From: Sphingomonas sp. Root710
Lineage (GTDB): Bacteria; Pseudomonadota; Alphaproteobacteria; Sphingomonadales; Sphingomonadaceae
Length of the DNA: 64,000 nt
Assembly (NCBI RefSeq): GCF_001429065.1
Contig: NZ_LMIB01000001.1
Coordinates: 1,311,933 to 1,375,932, forward strand
Direction: 5' to 3'
A model generated the notes under the pieces. The model saw only the letters and a program-made list of their open reading frames with translations, was not told the DNA's origin and ran no database searches. Shown here one piece after another: positions 52,015-61,443 of this stretch (positions are counted from its first letter, which is position 1; each line of letters starts with the position of its first letter). Both the position numbers and the translations under genes were made by a program.

Positions 52015-52608
52015 TCAGTCGGCCAGGGGCACCCAAACCTCGTTCGCACGCGGCTTTCCGGGCTTGAGCGGTGAATTATAATAAGCGTGCTCGGCAGGCC
52101 CGGCAGCCACACGCTGCCGTTCCTTCAGCCAGCGCTGCAGTTCGATCGTGCGCGACTTGAACAGCCGATCCGACGGTTTGCCATGCACGGCTATCACCGC
52201 CACGTTCCGTGCCGGCAATACGCCGATGCCGACACCTTCGCCTGGCGGCTCGAGTGATCCCTCCTCCGTGTCGGGGAGCAGGAAACGGATGCGCCATGCG
52301 GCGTCGCCCAGCGGCTCGGCAAGCACTGGCATGGTTATCGGCAGCTCGTCGCCCTCGCGGCCTTCGCCAAACATGTAAGCCGCAAGCCGCCCGAACCCGG
52401 TGCCCAGCGCACGATCGCGCGTACCACCCTGGTCGGTGACCAGCACCGGCAATGCCGGATAGCGGCGGATCTCGAACGGTCCATCGCTGACAAGGACGTC
52501 ATAGGGCGGAGCTTTTGCGGCGCGCTGTTTGAAATAGACATAGGCCGCGCCCGCCGCCGCGACAGTCGCCACACCCGCCAAAACCCTGCCCCAGCCGATC
52601 TTCGCCAT
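52015..52608 (-). CDS. SOUL heme-binding family protein
   Basis: A 197-residue protein with an N-terminal membrane anchor (VLAGVATVAAAGAAYVYF) and a SOUL domain: YDVLVSDGPFEIRRYPALPVLVT, then FGRLAAYMFGEGREGDELPITMPVL and a C-terminal RTIELQRWLKER. SOUL proteins bind heme or related ligands. GGAG 6 bases before the ATG at 52608 supports this start; an in-frame ATG at 52620 is possible. Confidence 0.88.
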   Translation of the reverse strand: MAKIGWGRVLAGVATVAAAGAAYVYFKQRAAKAPPYDVLVSDGPFEIRRYPALPVLVTDQGGTRDRALGTGFGRLAAYMFGEGREGDELPITMPVLAEPLGDAAWRIRFLLPDTEEGSLEPPGEGVGIGVLPARNVAVIAVHGKPSDRLFKSRTIELQRWLKERQRVAAGPAEHAYYNSPLKPGKPRANEVWVPLAD

Positions 52609-52764
52609 CGCCCGCTCCATTTCCGCGCCGGCACATAGGCAGCGGCCCGGAAAATTGCCAGTTCCTTCGCGTCCGCTTCCCCGTGTCGGCACTTTGCCGC
52701 CACGCCTTGCGACAGCCATGGCATCCGTGGATAAGCCTTGGCGAACGGCTGGCGAAGGGCGCGC

Positions 52765-53331
52765 ATGAAGACCTGCATCAGGGAAGTCCGGCGTGCGAAG
52801 GGGCTCACCCTGCAGGAGGTTGCCGACCGCTGCATTCCGCAGACCACCGCCCAAACGATCGGCCGGCTCGAGACCGGAGCGCGCACCGTGTCGATCGGCT
52901 GGCTCAACCGCATCGCCACGGCGCTGGGCGTCCAGGCCAACGAACTTGTTCGGGCGCCCGAACGGCCGATGCCCGACATTGTCGCAGTACTGGGGCCCGA
53001 TGGAGCCACGCCGCCGCGTAATGCCCAGATCGCCGCCCTGCCCCGCCCCGGCGTGGATGAACTGACGATGCTCGTGGAAGCCAGCGTCGGCGAGTATCGC
53101 CATGGCGACATGATCTGGCTCGAGCGGCTCGATCCGCGCGCGTTCGGCAACGCACTCAACCGGGACGTACTGGTCCCCCGGCCCGGCGATCGTTTCCTGT
53201 TCGGCCGTCTGATCGGACGGGAAGGCAACCGTCTTCAACTTCTGCCACCGGGCCAGGGGTCACGTCAGCAGGTGGTCGCCGACGCTCCATGGATCGCGGT
53301 TGCGACACAGCTGCTCCGTCCGCTCGGCTGA
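52765..53331 (+). CDS. XRE-type regulator with C-terminal domain
   Basis: A 188-residue protein: N-terminal XRE helix-turn-helix (MKTCIREVRRAKGLTLQEVA, then TTAQTIGRLETGARTVSIGWLNRI) followed by a 110-residue C-terminal domain (VASVGEYRHGDMIWL-like core, DVLVPRPGDRFLFGRL) that resembles the S24/LexA-like part of phage repressors without an obvious Ser-Lys dyad. Targets unknown. It precedes the cystathionine-synthase-like gene by 67 bases on the same strand. Confidence 0.8.
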   Translation: MKTCIREVRRAKGLTLQEVADRCIPQTTAQTIGRLETGARTVSIGWLNRIATALGVQANELVRAPERPMPDIVAVLGPDGATPPRNAQIAALPRPGVDELTMLVEASVGEYRHGDMIWLERLDPRAFGNALNRDVLVPRPGDRFLFGRLIGREGNRLQLLPPGQGSRQQVVADAPWIAVATQLLRPLG

Positions 53332-53398
53332 CGTCCTTGTAAGCAGCGCCGGCCAGGCCCATCATCCTGCCATCACAAGAACATGTCGCAGGATCATC

Positions 53399-54718
53399 AT
53401 GACCAACGAAACCGAAGCCGAACTGAGCGGCGCCACCCCTCGCCGTCGTCCCAAGCCTGAAATCCTCGAAATCGGCGGCCGCCGCCTGAAGCCATCGACC
53501 CTGATGATGGGCCATGGCTACGATCCTATGCTGTCCGAAGGTGCCTTGAAGCCGCCGATATTCCTCACGTCCACCTTCGTTTTCGAAAGCGCTGCCGCAG
53601 GCAAACGCCATTTCGAGGGCGTGACCGGAAAGCGCCCCGGCGGGGCCGACGGGCTGGTCTATTCGCGCTTCAATGGTCCCGATCAGGAGATATTGGAGGA
53701 CCGGCTGGGCATCTGGGAGGATGCAGAGGATGCGCTGAGCTTCTCCAGCGGCATGTCCGCGATCGCGACGCTGCTGCTCGCGCTCGTCCGCCCCGGGGAC
53801 GTCATCGTCCATTCCGCGCCGCTCTACGCCGCCACCGAAACGCTGATCGCCCGTGTCCTTGGACGTTTCGGCGTATCCTGGCTCGACTTCCCGGCCGGCG
53901 CGACAGCTGAGGAGATCGATGCGGTCATGGCGGCGGCCAAGGCTAAAGGGCGCGTCGCGCTGGTCTATCTCGAAAGTCCGGCCAATCCCACCAACGCGCT
54001 CGTCGACGTCGAAGCGGTGCGCGACGTGCGGGACAAGCTGTTCGCGGGAGAGGCCGAAAAGCCGCCGATCGTCATCGACAACACCTTCCTTGGTCCGCTC
54101 TGGTCGAAACCCCTCAAACATGGCGCCGAACTGGTGGTCTATTCCCTGACCAAATATGCCGGCGGTCACAGCGATCTGGTGGCGGGAGGCGTGGTGGGGG
54201 CGAAGGCGCTGCTCGATCCGGTCCGGGCGATGCGCAACACGATCGGTACCATCACCGATCCGAACACTGCCTGGATGCTGCTCCGTTCGCTCGAGACGCT
54301 CGAGCTGCGGATGAGCCGCGCGGGCGAGAATGCGGCCAAGGTCTGTGAGTGGCTCCGGCCCCAGCCGCAGGTCGATCGCGTCGGCTATCTGGGCTTTCTC
54401 GAACCAGGATCGCGACAGGCCGACATATATCGGCGCCATTGCGACGGGGCCGGATCGACCTTCTCGCTCTACCTGAAGGGTGGAGAGCGCGAGGCCTTCG
54501 CCTTTCTCGACGCCCTCAAGATCGCCAAGCTCGCGGTCAGCCTTGGCGGCACCGAGACGCTGGCGAGCCATCCGGCAGGCATGACTCATCTTTCAGTGCC
54601 CGAAGAACGCAAGAAGGCGCTCGATATCGGCGATAATCTGGTGCGTATTTCGATCGGCATCGAAGACCCCGACGATCTCATCGCCGATTTCGATCAGGCC
54701 TTGCGGGCGATCGGCTAG
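53399..54718 (+). CDS. cystathionine gamma-synthase family PLP enzyme
   Basis: A 439-residue Cys/Met-metabolism PLP enzyme. YSRFNGPDQEILEDRL (phosphate and PLP binding), SFSSGMSAIATLLLAL, VIDNTFLGPLW (Asp to the pyridine ring) and SLTKYAGGHSDLVAGG with the Schiff-base Lys are all present. It is about 40 residues longer than typical MetB at the N-terminus. It could be a synthase, lyase or sulfhydrylase; sequence alone does not decide. An XRE gene precedes it. Confidence 0.87.
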   Translation: MTNETEAELSGATPRRRPKPEILEIGGRRLKPSTLMMGHGYDPMLSEGALKPPIFLTSTFVFESAAAGKRHFEGVTGKRPGGADGLVYSRFNGPDQEILEDRLGIWEDAEDALSFSSGMSAIATLLLALVRPGDVIVHSAPLYAATETLIARVLGRFGVSWLDFPAGATAEEIDAVMAAAKAKGRVALVYLESPANPTNALVDVEAVRDVRDKLFAGEAEKPPIVIDNTFLGPLWSKPLKHGAELVVYSLTKYAGGHSDLVAGGVVGAKALLDPVRAMRNTIGTITDPNTAWMLLRSLETLELRMSRAGENAAKVCEWLRPQPQVDRVGYLGFLEPGSRQADIYRRHCDGAGSTFSLYLKGGEREAFAFLDALKIAKLAVSLGGTETLASHPAGMTHLSVPEERKKALDIGDNLVRISIGIEDPDDLIADFDQALRAIG

Positions 54719-54735
54719 ATCGCCTTCCGGTCGAT

Positions 54736-55638
54736 CTAGCTGCGGGAGCCCCGGGCTACCGCCGCGAAATAGGCCATCATAGTCCGGGCGGCGCCATCGG
54801 TCAGTTCGATGAACACGCGCCGTCCGTCGACGGGATCAGCCACCCGCCGCAACAAGCCTGCCTCGGTGAGCTGCTTGATCCAGCGTAGCGCGGTGGTGGC
54901 CGGCACCGCCGCAGCGATGCACAGGCTCGAAACCGCGACCGACCGTCCCTCGATCCGCGCGGCGGTAAGATCGAGCAATATATCCCAGGCCGGATCAGCG
55001 AAGAGACCGGGACCGAAAAAATGCGCACGCAGCCGCCGGGCCCGGATCATGGCTCGAATGGCTGCCGCGTCGGTCGCCTCGAAATCCCCGATGATCGGAC
55101 GCAGCGCATCTTCGGCCACCGTCCGTCGCTGAGGCGCAGCGTCGCCGTCGAGCGCGGCCGCTAGCGCCTGGCTGTGCCGTTCCATAGCGTCGTTGAGATA
55201 TTGCAGGCGTGCCGCATCGCCGTCCTCCGGCGGTTCGCGCAGCTGCGGCTGGGTGCGGCCAAGCCCCTCGACCAGCGCATCGCGCAGCACCTGCGCGTTG
55301 CGCCCTACCAGCAGCGCAACGTCCTCATGGCTGATGCGCGCCGTCGCGACGTCGACCAGCTCGGGTGAGATGACCACGATGCTCGCAAACTGCCGCCCCG
55401 CGGTTCCCTCGTCGATCCGCCGCAGCAGCCGGTCGAGAAGCTCGCCATGATCGGCGGTGGCGTCGAGAATAACGAGGTCGACCGCGATCTGGCTGTCGAG
55501 CCGCTCCGCGGCCTGATCCAGCGCCAGCGAGGCGGCGACTCGCCCGCCCGCGTCGGCCACCGAGGCCTCCGCCGACGTACGTCCCGCCTCGGTATCGCCA
55601 AAGATCAGAACTGCAGGAGCATAGCTCCAATCTGCCAT
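54736..55638 (-). CDS. MarR-like regulator with receiver-like N-terminus
   Basis: A 300-residue protein. Residues 1-115 look like a receiver-type alpha/beta fold (APAVLIFGDTEAG, VDLVILDATAD, SIVVISPELVD) without a clear phosphorylation triad, residues 150-190 are a linker, and the C-terminus is a MarR/winged-helix domain (AWDILLDLTAARIEGRSVAV, TTALRWIKQLTEAGLLRRVAD, DGRRVFIELTDGA). Convergent with the PLP enzyme gene. Its targets are unknown. Confidence 0.75.
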   Translation of the reverse strand: MADWSYAPAVLIFGDTEAGRTSAEASVADAGGRVAASLALDQAAERLDSQIAVDLVILDATADHGELLDRLLRRIDEGTAGRQFASIVVISPELVDVATARISHEDVALLVGRNAQVLRDALVEGLGRTQPQLREPPEDGDAARLQYLNDAMERHSQALAAALDGDAAPQRRTVAEDALRPIIGDFEATDAAAIRAMIRARRLRAHFFGPGLFADPAWDILLDLTAARIEGRSVAVSSLCIAAAVPATTALRWIKQLTEAGLLRRVADPVDGRRVFIELTDGAARTMMAYFAAVARGSRS

Positions 55639-55806
55639 CGCTCGACCTCCAACGCCCCGGTAACCAGGGCCGCCATGTGTTCGATATCTGTTCAAAAAAC
55701 TAGCGAGCATGGGCCTCCTGTCAGCTGGGAATTGCTCCGGAATGGACCAACTTTATGTGTCGTAACCGTAACGTTCCCGTGTCCGCCGCATGCCCGGGCT
55801 TTGTTG

Positions 55807-55832
55807 GGAACATCGATCCGCCGCCGGTCGTT
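55807..55832 (+). promoter_or_regulatory. EcfG-type general stress promoter of the hemerythrin gene
   Basis: GGAAC (55807-55811), 17 bases, CGTT (55829-55832), an exact consensus match, 38 bases before the start codon of the hemerythrin-domain gene. Confidence 0.78.
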
Positions 55833-55870
55833 TCCGCCGGAAAGCCGTCAACCCGAACGAAGGTGATCGC

Positions 55871-56431
55871 ATGTCCGGAAAATACAGCGCGCGGAACGAA
55901 CAGGGCCTCCATGCCGTGGCGAAGGATGATCCGCTCGCGACGAGCCTACTTAAGCAGGAACATCATGTTTTCAGGAGGTTGTTCGATGAGGCGGAAGGCG
56001 CCTCGCCCCAACGCCTGACCGAAATCGCACGCGAACTGTGCATGCGGCTGAGCGTCCACATGGCGATCGAGGAAGAGCTTCTTTACCCTGCGCTGAAGCC
56101 GATCATCGGCGATGACGAGGTCAACGAAGGCATCGTCGAACACCAGTCGGGCAAACGCATCATCGCCGAGCTCGAGCAACTCGACGGAACCGAGGATCTG
56201 TTCGCCGCGAAGGTTCATGTACTGGGCGAAGAAACCGTCCACCATATCGACGAAGAGGACGAGGATCTTTTCGAGGACGCAAAGGCGGCCCATCTGGACG
56301 GGAAGATCGACCTTGAGGCGCTGGGCGATAAATTGCGCACCCGCCAAGCCGAACTGTATAACGAGATTGCCGAGACCGGAGAAACCGGCAAAACGTGCGA
56401 AGCCCAGCCGGATGAGGTCGAAAAAGCCTGA
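55871..56431 (+). CDS. hemerythrin HHE domain protein
   Basis: A 186-residue protein with a four-helix hemerythrin domain (residues 20-150): KQEHHVFRRLFDE, HMAIEEELLYPAL, VEHQSGKRIIAELEQLDG, and VHHIDEEDEDLFEDAK supplying the His and Glu for a di-iron site. The C-terminal tail is acidic and flexible. It may bind oxygen or NO or store iron. ATG at 55871 lies after GAAGGTGATCGC. It carries an EcfG promoter. Confidence 0.9.
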   Translation: MSGKYSARNEQGLHAVAKDDPLATSLLKQEHHVFRRLFDEAEGASPQRLTEIARELCMRLSVHMAIEEELLYPALKPIIGDDEVNEGIVEHQSGKRIIAELEQLDGTEDLFAAKVHVLGEETVHHIDEEDEDLFEDAKAAHLDGKIDLEALGDKLRTRQAELYNEIAETGETGKTCEAQPDEVEKA

Positions 56432-56454
56432 AGCCCCGAAAGGGGCCCAAAGGA

Positions 56455-57738
56455 TCAGCCGTCGCTCTGCCGCTCGATATCCGCGCCGACGGCCGAAAGC
56501 TTCTCTTCGAGCCGCTCATAGCCGCGGTCGAGGTGATAGACACGGTGCACCCGGGTTTCGCCCTCGGCGGCCAGGCCTGCGAGGATGAGGCTCATCGACG
56601 CGCGCAGGTCGGTCGCCATCACTTCGGCGCCGATCAGCTTGTCGACACCTTTGACTACCGCAGTCCGGCCATGAACCTGAATGTCGGCCCCCATGCGCGC
56701 CAGTTCTGGCACGTGCATGTAGCGGTTCTCGAAGATCGTCTCGGTCAGCACGCTGGCACCGTCGGCCAGCGCCAGCATTGCCATGAACTGGGCCTGCATG
56801 TCGGTGGGGAAGGCAGGGAATGGCGCGGTCGAGACGGTCAACGCCTCCAGCTTGCCGTCGGCGCGCACATGGATGCCGTCGGCGACCTCCTCTACGCTCA
56901 CTCCGGAGCTGCGCAGCCCGGCAAGGATCGCCTCCATATCCTCGGCCCGCGCGCCCGCTAGCAGCAGATCGCCGCCGGTGATCGCCGCCGCACACGCGTA
57001 ACTGCCCGCTTCGATGCGATCGGGCATCACCGCATATTCCGCGCCGTGCAAGCTCGTCTTTCCCTGGATCGTCAGCCGGTCGCTGCCGATCCCGTCGATC
57101 TCCGCCCCCATGGCGACGAGGCAACGGCAAAGATCGACGATCTCCGGCTCGCGGGCGGCATTTTCCATCACCGTCTCGCCACGGGCGAGGACGGCCGTCA
57201 TCAGCGCATTCTCGGTGGCGCCGACCGAAACCACCGGAAAGCTGATCCGCCCGCCGGTCAAGCCGCCCGAGGGCGCGGTGGCTTTGACATAGCCGGCGGC
57301 CAGCTCGATTTCCGCGCCAAGCGCTTCAAGCGCTTTCAGGTGCAGGTCGATCGGCCGGTTGCCGATCGCGCAGCCGCCCGGCAGCGAAACCGTCGCCTCC
57401 CCCGCGCGGGCGAGCAGCGGCCCGAGCACCAGGATCGAGGCGCGCATCTTCCGGACGATGTCATAGGGCGCGACGGTTGAGGCGATCGCCTTTGCCGACA
57501 TCCGCATCTCGCGGCCGATCACATCCCCCGCCCCGCGCCGGACCGTCGTCGAGACGCCCAGCTCGTTGAGCAGATGCCCGAAGCTGTCGACATCGGCGAG
57601 CCGCGGCAAATTGGTGAGGGTCAGCGGCTCATCGCTGAGCAGTGCACAGGGAAGCAGGGTGAGCGCCGCATTCTTCGCGCCAGAGATGGGCAGCCGCCCC
57701 TTGAGACGGTTGCCGCCCCGAATATTGATGCAATCCAT
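56455..57738 (-). CDS. murA: UDP-N-acetylglucosamine 1-carboxyvinyltransferase
   Basis: A 427-residue enzyme of the first committed step of peptidoglycan synthesis. Two repeated EPSP-like halves; catalytic Cys in [15 protein letters not shown] (about residue 117), [13 protein letters not shown] at the N-terminus with the UDP-GlcNAc-binding KNA, and [17 protein letters not shown]. Length fits. A small hairpin GCCCC-GAAA-GGGGC lies between it and the convergent hemerythrin gene at 56433-56446. Confidence 0.97.
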   Translation of the reverse strand: MDCINIRGGNRLKGRLPISGAKNAALTLLPCALLSDEPLTLTNLPRLADVDSFGHLLNELGVSTTVRRGAGDVIGREMRMSAKAIASTVAPYDIVRKMRASILVLGPLLARAGEATVSLPGGCAIGNRPIDLHLKALEALGAEIELAAGYVKATAPSGGLTGGRISFPVVSVGATENALMTAVLARGETVMENAAREPEIVDLCRCLVAMGAEIDGIGSDRLTIQGKTSLHGAEYAVMPDRIEAGSYACAAAITGGDLLLAGARAEDMEAILAGLRSSGVSVEEVADGIHVRADGKLEALTVSTAPFPAFPTDMQAQFMAMLALADGASVLTETIFENRYMHVPELARMGADIQVHGRTAVVKGVDKLIGAEVMATDLRASMSLILAGLAAEGETRVHRVYHLDRGYERLEEKLSAVGADIERQSDG

Positions 57739-57865
57739 ATGCTGCGTTTATCGCGTCGGAAGAAACGCGCAATGGAGTCTTTTGCTGAGCCTAAGGCGCC
57801 GGGCACCGACATCCGTCGGCTTGGCTTCGCGGAACACTGGCGCGTCCCGACGCAGAAGTCCTCGC

Positions 57866-57885
57866 CGGAGCCTGTCGAGGCTCCG
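57866..57885. repeat. short palindromic element in a gene-free stretch
   Basis: CGGAGCCT-GTCG-AGGCTCCG, an 8-base perfect stem with 4-base loop. Its core GAGCCTGTCGAGGCTC resembles the dispersed palindromic elements of sphingomonad genomes (inference). The surrounding gap 57739-57975 has no gene I can support. Confidence 0.45.
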
Positions 57886-57975
57886 CAAGCGCGAACGCGC
57901 GCCCGAGCTTATTGCGAGGAGAGCCAAGGGAGCGGATGCGACCGCCGGCGCCCGAGGTTAAACAATCAGAAGCTT

Positions 57976-57994
57976 GAGAAAGCTAAGCTTTCTC
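57976..57994 (-). terminator. hairpin over the clpS stop codon
   Basis: GAGAAAGCT-A-AGCTTTCTC, a 9-base perfect palindrome overlapping the last codons and stop of clpS. On the minus strand it is followed by AAGCTTCTGATTGTTTAACC, a moderate T content. It could end clpS transcription or form a stable mRNA 3' end. Confidence 0.45.
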
Positions 57995-58345
57995 CAGCGT
58001 ACACTGAAGCGGGTGCTGGTTCTGTCGCGCGAAATCGACGACCTGGCTGACCTTGGTCTCGGCGACCTCATAGCTGAAGACCCCGCAAACGCCGACGCCC
58101 TTCTGGTGGACGTGAAGCATGACCCGAGTCGCATCCTCGATATTCATCCGGAAGAAGCGCTGCAGGCACAGAACGACGAACTCCATCGGCGTATAGTCGT
58201 CGTTGAGCATCAGCACCTTGTAGGGCGAAGGCTTCTTGGTCCGCGTCCGCGTACGGGTGGCGAGGCCCAGACCCGTCCCGTTGTCATCGCCATCCTTGCG
58301 GGTGGCCATGCCGGTCGGCTCGATCGAGGTGGTAAGCAAACTCAT
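57983..58345 (-). CDS. clpS: ClpS adaptor protein
   Basis: A 120-residue ClpAP adaptor that delivers N-end rule substrates. Core: [62 protein letters not shown]. The N-terminal 35 residues are basic and flexible ([11 protein letters not shown]). ATG at 58345 gives the usual length; an in-frame ATG 12 codons later would also work. No clpA next to it. Confidence 0.93.
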   Translation of the reverse strand: MSLLTTSIEPTGMATRKDGDDNGTGLGLATRTRTRTKKPSPYKVLMLNDDYTPMEFVVLCLQRFFRMNIEDATRVMLHVHQKGVGVCGVFSYEVAETKVSQVVDFARQNQHPLQCTLEKA

Positions 58346-58444
58346 CGTCGGAACGGGACTCACATATAGTGGCGTAGCATTCAGAATATGGCACTGCGCC
58401 CTGCTTCGGCAAGAGGCACGGTGGCTCCGGTCCGCCAAACTTTC

Positions 58445-58485
58445 CCCAAAAACAAACCGGCCGCCCCCAATGCGGGAACGGCCGG
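58445..58485 (-). terminator. terminator of the phasin gene
   Basis: Stem CCGGCCG...CGGCCGG (58457-58463 with 58479-58485) plus an inner CCC/GGG, followed on the minus strand by TTTGTTTTTGGGG. It lies 31 bases past the phasin stop. Confidence 0.75.
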
Positions 58486-58515
58486 CCTGCAATGTCAGCT
58501 GACGCTAGGAAAGGG

Positions 58516-59352
58516 TCAGAGCGACGCCGACTTGATCTTTTCCGCCGCCAGAGCATAGCGGCTCGAGATCGGCTGGAAGACGTCGCCGGCCAGCTTCAGC
58601 CAGGCTTCGCTCAGCTTGGAGGCCTCGGCGACCGCGCTGTCGAACGCCGACTTCGCATAGTCGCTCTGGATCTGGAAAGCTTCGGTGGGGGTCTTCACCC
58701 CAGCCAGGCTCTTGAAGGTTGCCGTAGCGGTCTCGAAGCTCTTCTTGCCATAGTCAGCCATTTCCTGACCCAGCGATTCGGCGCCCTTGGCGGCGGTCTT
58801 TGCCGATGCCGCGAAGGCTTCGACATTGCCCTTGGTGAATTCGGTCAGTTCTTCGCCGGCCTTCGCGGTCTTCTCGAAAGCGGCCTTCGCACGATCGTTG
58901 AACTCAGCAATCATAAGTGTAACCTTTTCAGCAGCAGCCTTCGGCTTAGGTTGAGCGGTGGTGGCCATGACGGTCGTTCCTTTCGTTTCCGGCGATGATG
59001 CTGCCGGGGCGAACGGGGTTACCGGCGGCGAAGACTTCACGGTCGCGGATGCCGTCACGGCCGGCGCCGGGATCGGCTTGGCCTTCGCCACCGTCGGCTC
59101 CCCTTTCACCGGCAGAGATGCCGGCGGAACAGGCTTGGCTTCTACCGCCGCGGGCTTCACCACCTCCTCGACGGGCTTCGCCACGGGGGCAGCGGCCTTG
59201 GCCGCCACGGGAACGGGCGCCGGAGCGGGAACCGGGACTTGCGCCTTGAGCGCCTCGACCTTGGCCGCCGCCCCCTTGGGCTGGGCCGCCGTCTTGCCGG
59301 CCGGCTTGACGGCCATGGCCGACTTGCCTTTTTCCGAAACCTTATCCGCCAT
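58516..59352 (-). CDS. phasin family protein
   Basis: A 278-residue protein: residues 1-125 are low-complexity, Ala/Pro/Lys-rich (VKPAGKTAAQPKG, PVPAPAPVPVAAKAA), and residues 130-278 are the helical phasin domain (MIAEFNDRAKAAFEKTAKAG, FAASAKTAAKGAESLGQEMADYGKKS, FQIQSDYAKSAFDSAVAEASKL). Phasins coat PHA granules. I took ATG at 59352; in-frame ATG at 59367 and TTG at 59388 also exist. It lies downstream of phaC but has its own stress promoter. Confidence 0.88.
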   Translation of the reverse strand: MADKVSEKGKSAMAVKPAGKTAAQPKGAAAKVEALKAQVPVPAPAPVPVAAKAAAPVAKPVEEVVKPAAVEAKPVPPASLPVKGEPTVAKAKPIPAPAVTASATVKSSPPVTPFAPAASSPETKGTTVMATTAQPKPKAAAEKVTLMIAEFNDRAKAAFEKTAKAGEELTEFTKGNVEAFAASAKTAAKGAESLGQEMADYGKKSFETATATFKSLAGVKTPTEAFQIQSDYAKSAFDSAVAEASKLSEAWLKLAGDVFQPISSRYALAAEKIKSASL

Positions 59353-59493
59353 CGAATCGAAATCCATCAGGGATGTTGCGATGCACAATACTCATTTTTT
59401 GAGCAAATGCAAGATTGATTGTGCAGTGCAACAAAGCAGGGCTGTGAGACGCAAATTTCACTGGTAAACTGCGAAAAACACGCGCGCGCCGAC

Positions 59494-59518
59494 AACGCCG
59501 GCCATGCGACCAGGTTCC
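59494..59518 (-). promoter_or_regulatory. EcfG-type general stress promoter of the phasin gene
   Basis: On the minus strand GGAAC (59518-59514), 16 bases, CGTT (59497-59494), an exact consensus. It is in the 160-base space between phaC and the phasin gene, about 140 bases before the chosen start. Confidence 0.72.
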
Positions 59519-59549
59519 TTTGTACTAAGATTTTTTTTGCAATTGCGTG

Positions 59550-61316
59550 TCAGCGGGTGCGAACGTAGCGACCCGGTGCATCCTCTATGGCGGGCAAAGC
59601 CCCCTGCCCTGGCAACCTTGCGCCTTCCGCGGATACCTGCGCATCGCCGAAGCTACCAAGCCATGCCCGCCAGTCGGGCCACCAGCTCCCCTTCGTTTCC
59701 CGGGCGATGGACTGGAAGGACTCCAGACTCTCCAGGGGCTGATCGCTGGTCCAATATTGGTATTTGTTCGCGGCCGGCGGGTTGACGACGCCGGCGATAT
59801 GTCCGGATCCCGCCAGCACGAAGCGCACCGGCCCAGAAAGATGCTCGGTAAGCTTCCACACGCTGCGGCACGGCGCGATATGGTCCTCGCGCCCTGCCTG
59901 CACATAGGCCGGCGTCGCAATCCGCCGCAGGTCGATCGGCACGCCGTCGATGGTCAGCGCATCGGGCTCGACCAGCTTGTTGTCGCGGTAGAGATCCTGA
60001 AGATAGGCATGATGCCAGCGCGCGGGCAGGTTGGTCGTGTCGCCATTCCAGTAGAGCAGGTCGAAGGCCGGATACTCCTCGCCGAGGAGATAATTCTGCA
60101 CGACATAATTCCAGATCAGATCGCGGCCGCGTAACAGATTGAAGGTCGCCGCCATATAGCGGCCGTCGAGCACGCCCGATCCGGCCGTCAGCGTGTCGAT
60201 CAGCTGGAGTTGTTCGTCGTCGACGAATAGGTTGAGATCGCCCGCCTCCGCGAAATCGACCTGCGCGGTGAAGAACGTCGCGCTCGCGACCTTGTCCGCC
60301 TCGCCTTTGGCGGCAAGATAGGCGAGCGTCATCGCCAGGGCGGTGCCGGCGACGCAATAGCCGATCGTGTGAACCCGTTCGACCCCGAGCACCCCCCGGA
60401 CGATGTCGATCGCGTCGACCTGCCCCCGCACGACATAATCGTCCATCATCACGTCGGCGATGCTTTCATCGGCCGATTTCCACGAGACGACGAACACCGA
60501 CAGCCCCTGCTCGACCGCCCAGCGGATGAAGCTGTTCTTGGGATTGAGGTCGAGAATATAGAAGCGGTTGATCCATGGCGGGAAGATCAGCAGCGGCGTT
60601 TCGAGCAGCTTGTCCGTCGTCGGCGCATAGTGGATGAGCTGGTACAGCGGCGTTTCGTGGATAACCTTGCCCGGAGTCGCGGCAATGTTGCGGCCGACCT
60701 CGAAGGCTGCCGCGTCGGTGTGCGTCAGCTGCCCCTTGCTCAGGTCGGCGAGCATATGCTCGAGCCCATGAAGGAGGTTTTCACCGCGCGTCTCGAAGAT
60801 GCGCTCCAGCACCAAGGGGTTTGTTAGCGGGAAATTGGACGGCGACAGCGCGTCGGCGATCGCGCGAACCCCGAATTTCAGCCGCTCGCGCTGGCGCGGA
60901 TCGAGTCCTTCGATCGCATCCACGCCCTTGATCCAGGCGTCGCATAGCAAAAGATAGGCATCGGCGATGATGCCGAATATCGGGGTCTCGCGCCATTGCG
61001 CCGCCTTGAAGCGGCGATCATGCGCCGCCTCGGCGCCCGGCTCTCCCTCCAGCAGATGGCCGAACAGGCCAAGGCTCGCCTTGATCAGTTCGCTCTGTTG
61101 CTCTGCCAGCTTCTCCGGATCGGCGAACAGCGGCGACGGCAACGGCGGCAAGGCGAGATCGGCCGGAGCATGGGCCATCGTCTCGGCGACATGCTCCATC
61201 AGCATCTGCTGGGCTTGTCCGATCACGCCGGTCCAGTGCTGGATGTCGGCGAGCGAAGGCAGCTGGGCCCCTGCGCCGTCCCCGGCCTTGCCCCAGTCTT
61301 CGCCAATCTCAGCCAT
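59550..61316 (-). CDS. phaC: class I poly-hydroxyalkanoate synthase
   Basis: A 588-residue PHA synthase. Catalytic triad in place: Cys321 in GYCVAG (lipase-like box with Cys), Asp478 in AGREDHIAP, His506 in GSGHIAGVVNPP. N-terminal helical part residues 1-200, then LLIFPPWINRFYILDLNPKNSFIRW. It polymerises hydroxyacyl-CoA into storage granules. The phasin gene follows on the same strand. No phaA, phaB or phaR in the window. Confidence 0.96.
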   Translation of the reverse strand: MAEIGEDWGKAGDGAGAQLPSLADIQHWTGVIGQAQQMLMEHVAETMAHAPADLALPPLPSPLFADPEKLAEQQSELIKASLGLFGHLLEGEPGAEAAHDRRFKAAQWRETPIFGIIADAYLLLCDAWIKGVDAIEGLDPRQRERLKFGVRAIADALSPSNFPLTNPLVLERIFETRGENLLHGLEHMLADLSKGQLTHTDAAAFEVGRNIAATPGKVIHETPLYQLIHYAPTTDKLLETPLLIFPPWINRFYILDLNPKNSFIRWAVEQGLSVFVVSWKSADESIADVMMDDYVVRGQVDAIDIVRGVLGVERVHTIGYCVAGTALAMTLAYLAAKGEADKVASATFFTAQVDFAEAGDLNLFVDDEQLQLIDTLTAGSGVLDGRYMAATFNLLRGRDLIWNYVVQNYLLGEEYPAFDLLYWNGDTTNLPARWHHAYLQDLYRDNKLVEPDALTIDGVPIDLRRIATPAYVQAGREDHIAPCRSVWKLTEHLSGPVRFVLAGSGHIAGVVNPPAANKYQYWTSDQPLESLESFQSIARETKGSWWPDWRAWLGSFGDAQVSAEGARLPGQGALPAIEDAPGRYVRTR

Positions 61317-61443
61317 GCAAAGCTCCAGCCAAAGCTTTTTTCACGTGCCGCCTGCAATCGAGGCGCGGAATCTGTATAGGTCGCTTTGGCGAACATGGGC
61401 GAACTCGCCCCGCTCGCCAAGTCCGAAACCCAAAGGAATCGAA

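Noticed and set aside
57772-58050. plus-strand frame between murA and clpS
   Set aside because: Arg/Pro-rich, contains a palindromic element, no ribosome site and no family; reads antisense into clpS.
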